Shown in pieces: positions 61,815-64,000 of a DNA stretch of 64,000 bases. The stretch comes from Clostridia bacterium (GTDB taxonomy: Bacteria > Bacillota > Clostridia > Saccharofermentanales > Saccharofermentanaceae). The DNA lies in contig JAEEWG010000003.1 of the NCBI GenBank assembly GCA_016287245.1, positions 62,001 to 126,000 on the forward strand, written 5' to 3'. Made by a program: the position numbers and the translations under genes. Below the pieces are notes generated by a model, which saw nothing but the letters and a program-made list of their open reading frames with translations, did no database searches and had not been told where the DNA came from. Every line of letters starts with the position of its first letter. Position 1 is the stretch's first letter.

Positions 61815-62978
61815 TTATATTCTGACCTTTTCGCTCTTATACGAAAGAAGTGTGACCACTAAAGTCGCCACCGCCAGGACTAAAAGTGAAAGGGCGACCA
61901 TAAGCATGTTTCCCATCTTCGCCCGGGCATTTAAAAGATCCTGGAAAATGAGGCAGATATTATACACCGGGATCAGATAGTGGGACTTCGGGGAGATTCC
62001 TAGGCGGAACATGGACATCATGGAGGCCAGGGTGCAAAGCAGCGTGACCGGGATCTGCGCGGTCTGGGCCTGGTTGACGTCTTTGCAGAACAGCGAGATC
62101 AGCACCCCGAGGTTGGCGAACAGATAGCAAAGGAGCACCGCATAAAGCAGGATCAGCAGGATCTGCGGTGTGCTGACATGAACGCCGGCAAACCCGAAGG
62201 CGTCCTTGATGCCGAGGCTTTCACATATCCGGCTTCCCAGGACATCGCAGCCGATATAGACGCCGCTGCTGATCAGGCTTATGAGGCTGACCGACAGGAT
62301 CTTGCCCATAATGAGACTGATCGGCGGGACCGGCGAGAGCATGACCTGATAGAAGGTGCCCCGTGCCTTATCTCCCGCGACCGTATCGCCCGCGAAGTTC
62401 GCGATATTGGCGGTCAGCGGCAGGATGAGCATATACGGGAGCAGCATGGCGATCATGCGGTTCGTATCGTCCTTCTGCTTGATATCTTCTGTGGAAAGCG
62501 GGCGGAAAGTGATGTCGGGGAACATATCCTTATAGATCTCCTCGTAGGACTGGCGTACGAAGGACTCGGCGCTCATCTTGAGGTAGGAAGAGACATCATC
62601 GCTCTCGAAGTAGTAGATCCTGACGTTTTTGATATCCGAATAATCCACGAGGACATCGCAGCGGTTAAAGTCCCCGGATTTCATGAATTCTTCGGGGTCA
62701 TCCTTTACCGGCTCGATCCAGATCTCTTTTTCGTCCATCGTTCCGATGTTGTAGCTGTCGATCTCCAGACCGTAGAAATACATGCGGTATGCCTCCGCCG
62801 TCTGCGGATCCTTCGGCTGAAGCATGGAGATACCGACCGTCATGAGCAGCATGATCACAGGAAGGACGATAAAGCCGAAAAGCAGGCTCTTTTCCTTCAT
62901 TATCTTACGCATCTCATGCGAAAAGATCTGGTGCATCCCGTGCAGTATTTTATTTACCGACGATGGCTTTTTCCTCAT
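61815..62978 (-). CDS. ABC-2 type permease (NatB-like)
   Basis: 387 residues. One TM near the N terminus (SLLFGFIVLPVIMLLMTVGIS), an extracytoplasmic part of about 130 residues, then five helices with VAGDKARGTFYQVMLSPVPP, the typical ABC-2 export loop. Paired with the ATPase whose gene overlaps it by 29 bp. Likely exports sodium, antibiotics or lipids, as NatAB systems do; the substrate cannot be told. Start ATG 62978 is backed by AAGGAGA. Confidence 0.87.
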   Translation of the reverse strand: MRKKPSSVNKILHGMHQIFSHEMRKIMKEKSLLFGFIVLPVIMLLMTVGISMLQPKDPQTAEAYRMYFYGLEIDSYNIGTMDEKEIWIEPVKDDPEEFMKSGDFNRCDVLVDYSDIKNVRIYYFESDDVSSYLKMSAESFVRQSYEEIYKDMFPDITFRPLSTEDIKQKDDTNRMIAMLLPYMLILPLTANIANFAGDTVAGDKARGTFYQVMLSPVPPISLIMGKILSVSLISLISSGVYIGCDVLGSRICESLGIKDAFGFAGVHVSTPQILLILLYAVLLCYLFANLGVLISLFCKDVNQAQTAQIPVTLLCTLASMMSMFRLGISPKSHYLIPVYNICLIFQDLLNARAKMGNMLMVALSLLVLAVATLVVTLLSYKSEKVRI

Positions 62979-63702
62979 GGTTCTCCTTATAAAGCTTGAT
63001 GAATGCTTCTTCCAGTGTGTTTACGCCCTGCGCCTGCGGAAGCTCCTCCACGGTGCCGCAGAAGACGCTTTTTCCGTCGACGATGACCCCGACGCGGTCG
63101 GCCATGCGGCTCACCAGGTCCAGGATGTGGGTCGACAGGATGATGCACTTGCCCTCGGATTTTAATCTCAGAAGGTATTCCTCGATCAGGTGCTGGGTCA
63201 GAATATCCAGGCCGTTCGTCGGCTCGTCGAAGATGATGGTATCCGGATCATGCAGAAGGCAGATCGCGAGCGACGTCTTCTGTTTCATGCCGGTAGAAAA
63301 GGTCTCGTATCTTCTGTCGCGGAACTCGCTGATACCGAAATAATCGAAGAGCTTGTCACGGTTCTTCTCGATCTGCTCCTTCGTCATCTCGTAAAGACGG
63401 CCGTAGTAATCCGCCAGCTCATCGGGCGTGAACTGCCCGTCGAGACGGATCTCGTTGGTCAGAAATGCGATGCGCCGCCTGATGTCCACGTCGCTCTGTT
63501 CGAGGAGTTTTCCGTCGTAGCGGATCGTGCCGGCGGTCGGATCCAGAAGTGTCGAGAGCATCCTCATCGTGGTGGTCTTGCCGGCACCGTTCGGGCCAAG
63601 GAGCGCGAAGATCTGGCCGTCATGGATCTCCAGAGAGACGTCTTTTACGGCCTCGACCTTATTCTTTTTAAATGTCTTTTTCAGGTGTTCGATCGTGATC
63701 AT
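62950..63702 (-). CDS. ABC transporter ATP-binding protein (NatA-like)
   Basis: 250 residues from ATG 63702 (AAAGGA upstream). Walker A GPNGAGKTTT, Q-loop LTNEIRLDG, signature FSTGMKQKTSLA, Walker B TIIFDEPTNGLD, H-loop STHI. Drives ABC-2 export with the permeases at 61815 and 63699. Starts in an ATGA overlap with the partial permease gene, so the three form one operon. Confidence 0.94.
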   Translation of the reverse strand: MITIEHLKKTFKKNKVEAVKDVSLEIHDGQIFALLGPNGAGKTTTMRMLSTLLDPTAGTIRYDGKLLEQSDVDIRRRIAFLTNEIRLDGQFTPDELADYYGRLYEMTKEQIEKNRDKLFDYFGISEFRDRRYETFSTGMKQKTSLAICLLHDPDTIIFDEPTNGLDILTQHLIEEYLLRLKSEGKCIILSTHILDLVSRMADRVGVIVDGKSVFCGTVEELPQAQGVNTLEEAFIKLYKENHEEKAIVGK

Positions 63703-64000
63703 TCGGAAGTCCTTTCCCATAATCCTGTGGACAGGATCATGCTGATGCATAGGAGCGCGGCGGAAATCAGAAGCGCCACTAGAAGCGGAACGAAGTGTAT
63801 GTCATGGCGGCAGATGTCAAGGATCGAGGGCGTCCAGTTCGCCATGGGGATATACTTGACGAGATCTGTCGTAAGAAATGTCGGAAGCATCGCGGCAACG
63901 GAAACGATGACCATGCCGGCCGAAGAAAAGAGCGAGGCTTTTTTCGTCTGGGAAAACGCCGAACCGATAAAGGTAAAGATCGCCGTGACCGCCATCGTGA
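63699..64000 (-). CDS. ABC-2 permease, N terminus beyond the window
   Basis: About 99 codons to the edge, open towards it; the visible Met at 63995 need not be the start. Contains two or three hydrophobic segments (AGMVIVSVAAMLPTFL; FVPLLVALLISAALLCISM). The position before the NatA-like gene and the helix pattern suggest a second ABC-2 permease subunit of the same exporter. Confidence 0.6.
   Translation of the reverse strand, partial: TMAVTAIFTFIGSAFSQTKKASLFSSAGMVIVSVAAMLPTFLTTDLVKYIPMANWTPSILDICRHDIHFVPLLVALLISAALLCISMILSTGLWERTSE

Noticed and set aside
1-64000. tRNA, rRNA or CRISPR loci
   Set aside because: No cloverleaf, conserved rRNA segment or regularly spaced direct repeats were found on reading both strands.

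Overview
The window looks like a chromosome segment of an anaerobic Clostridia-type bacterium (Bacillota). The signs are FeoB-associated Cys-rich and TSCPD-domain small proteins, DUF4214 and DUF885 lipoproteins, Spo0A-era style hybrid kinases with the SHEIRTP H-box, AGGAGG ribosome sites, TTGACA/TATAAT promoters and moderate GC. A gut or rumen lineage near Saccharofermentans/Oscillospiraceae would fit, but that placement is a guess. No rRNA, tRNA or CRISPR array was seen.

Layout. 1-2.5 kb: the C-terminal part of a MutS-like ATPase and a PilT-type retraction ATPase. 2.5-13.1 kb: four minus-strand signalling proteins, namely a Cache hybrid kinase with HPt, a REC-GGDEF-GGDEF*-REC-HD-GYP c-di-GMP protein, a second hybrid kinase with HPt, and a hybrid kinase whose C terminus is a whole DegV lipid-binding domain. 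13.2-16.6 kb: a MocR-type regulator that has lost its PLP lysine and its C-terminal end, a divergent ECF vitamin S component, BioY behind a BirA-like operator, and two small proteins. 16.6-22.8 kb: a transglutaminase/DUF58/MoxR operon with an upstream polysaccharide deacetylase. 23.2-27.2 kb: an AT-rich two-gene island carrying a very large secreted protein (CBM2-like, calcium-binding TSP3 repeats, VWA-like, caspase-like end) and a membrane partner. 27.4-31.7 kb: HIT protein, alaS, WYL regulator. 31.8-38.4 kb: a four-gene plus-strand operon (DUF1015, FAD oxidoreductase, DUF2298 membrane protein, acyltransferase). 38.3-42.7 kb: a secreted Fn3-like protein and an amino-sugar operon (glmM, a left-handed beta-helix protein, nagB). 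42.8-47.8 kb: a zinc-ribbon protein and a MarR-controlled heterodimeric ABC exporter. 47.9-54 kb: a lipoprotein, two divergent paralogous 4-TM proteins, serA and a class V aminotransferase. 54.2-64 kb: a PP2C-like/LysM membrane protein, two DUF885 lipoproteins around an iron-related Cys-rich peptide, and a NatAB-like ABC system cut by the right edge.

The most unusual non-coding signal is a family of three long palindromes (about 23072-23208, 27324-27423 and 51139-51246). Their outer arms are unrelated in sequence but each is self-complementary. Their roughly 40-nt centre is conserved, containing TCCGCAG, a small hairpin, then CGAGGACCAGCG. Two of them, in opposite orientation, bracket the AT-rich island.

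Functionally the window links environmental sensing (Cache domain, phosphorelay, c-di-GMP) with surface behaviour (PilT, envelope polymer and lipoprotein genes) and with cofactor uptake and core metabolism (biotin, probably B6, serine, amino sugars).
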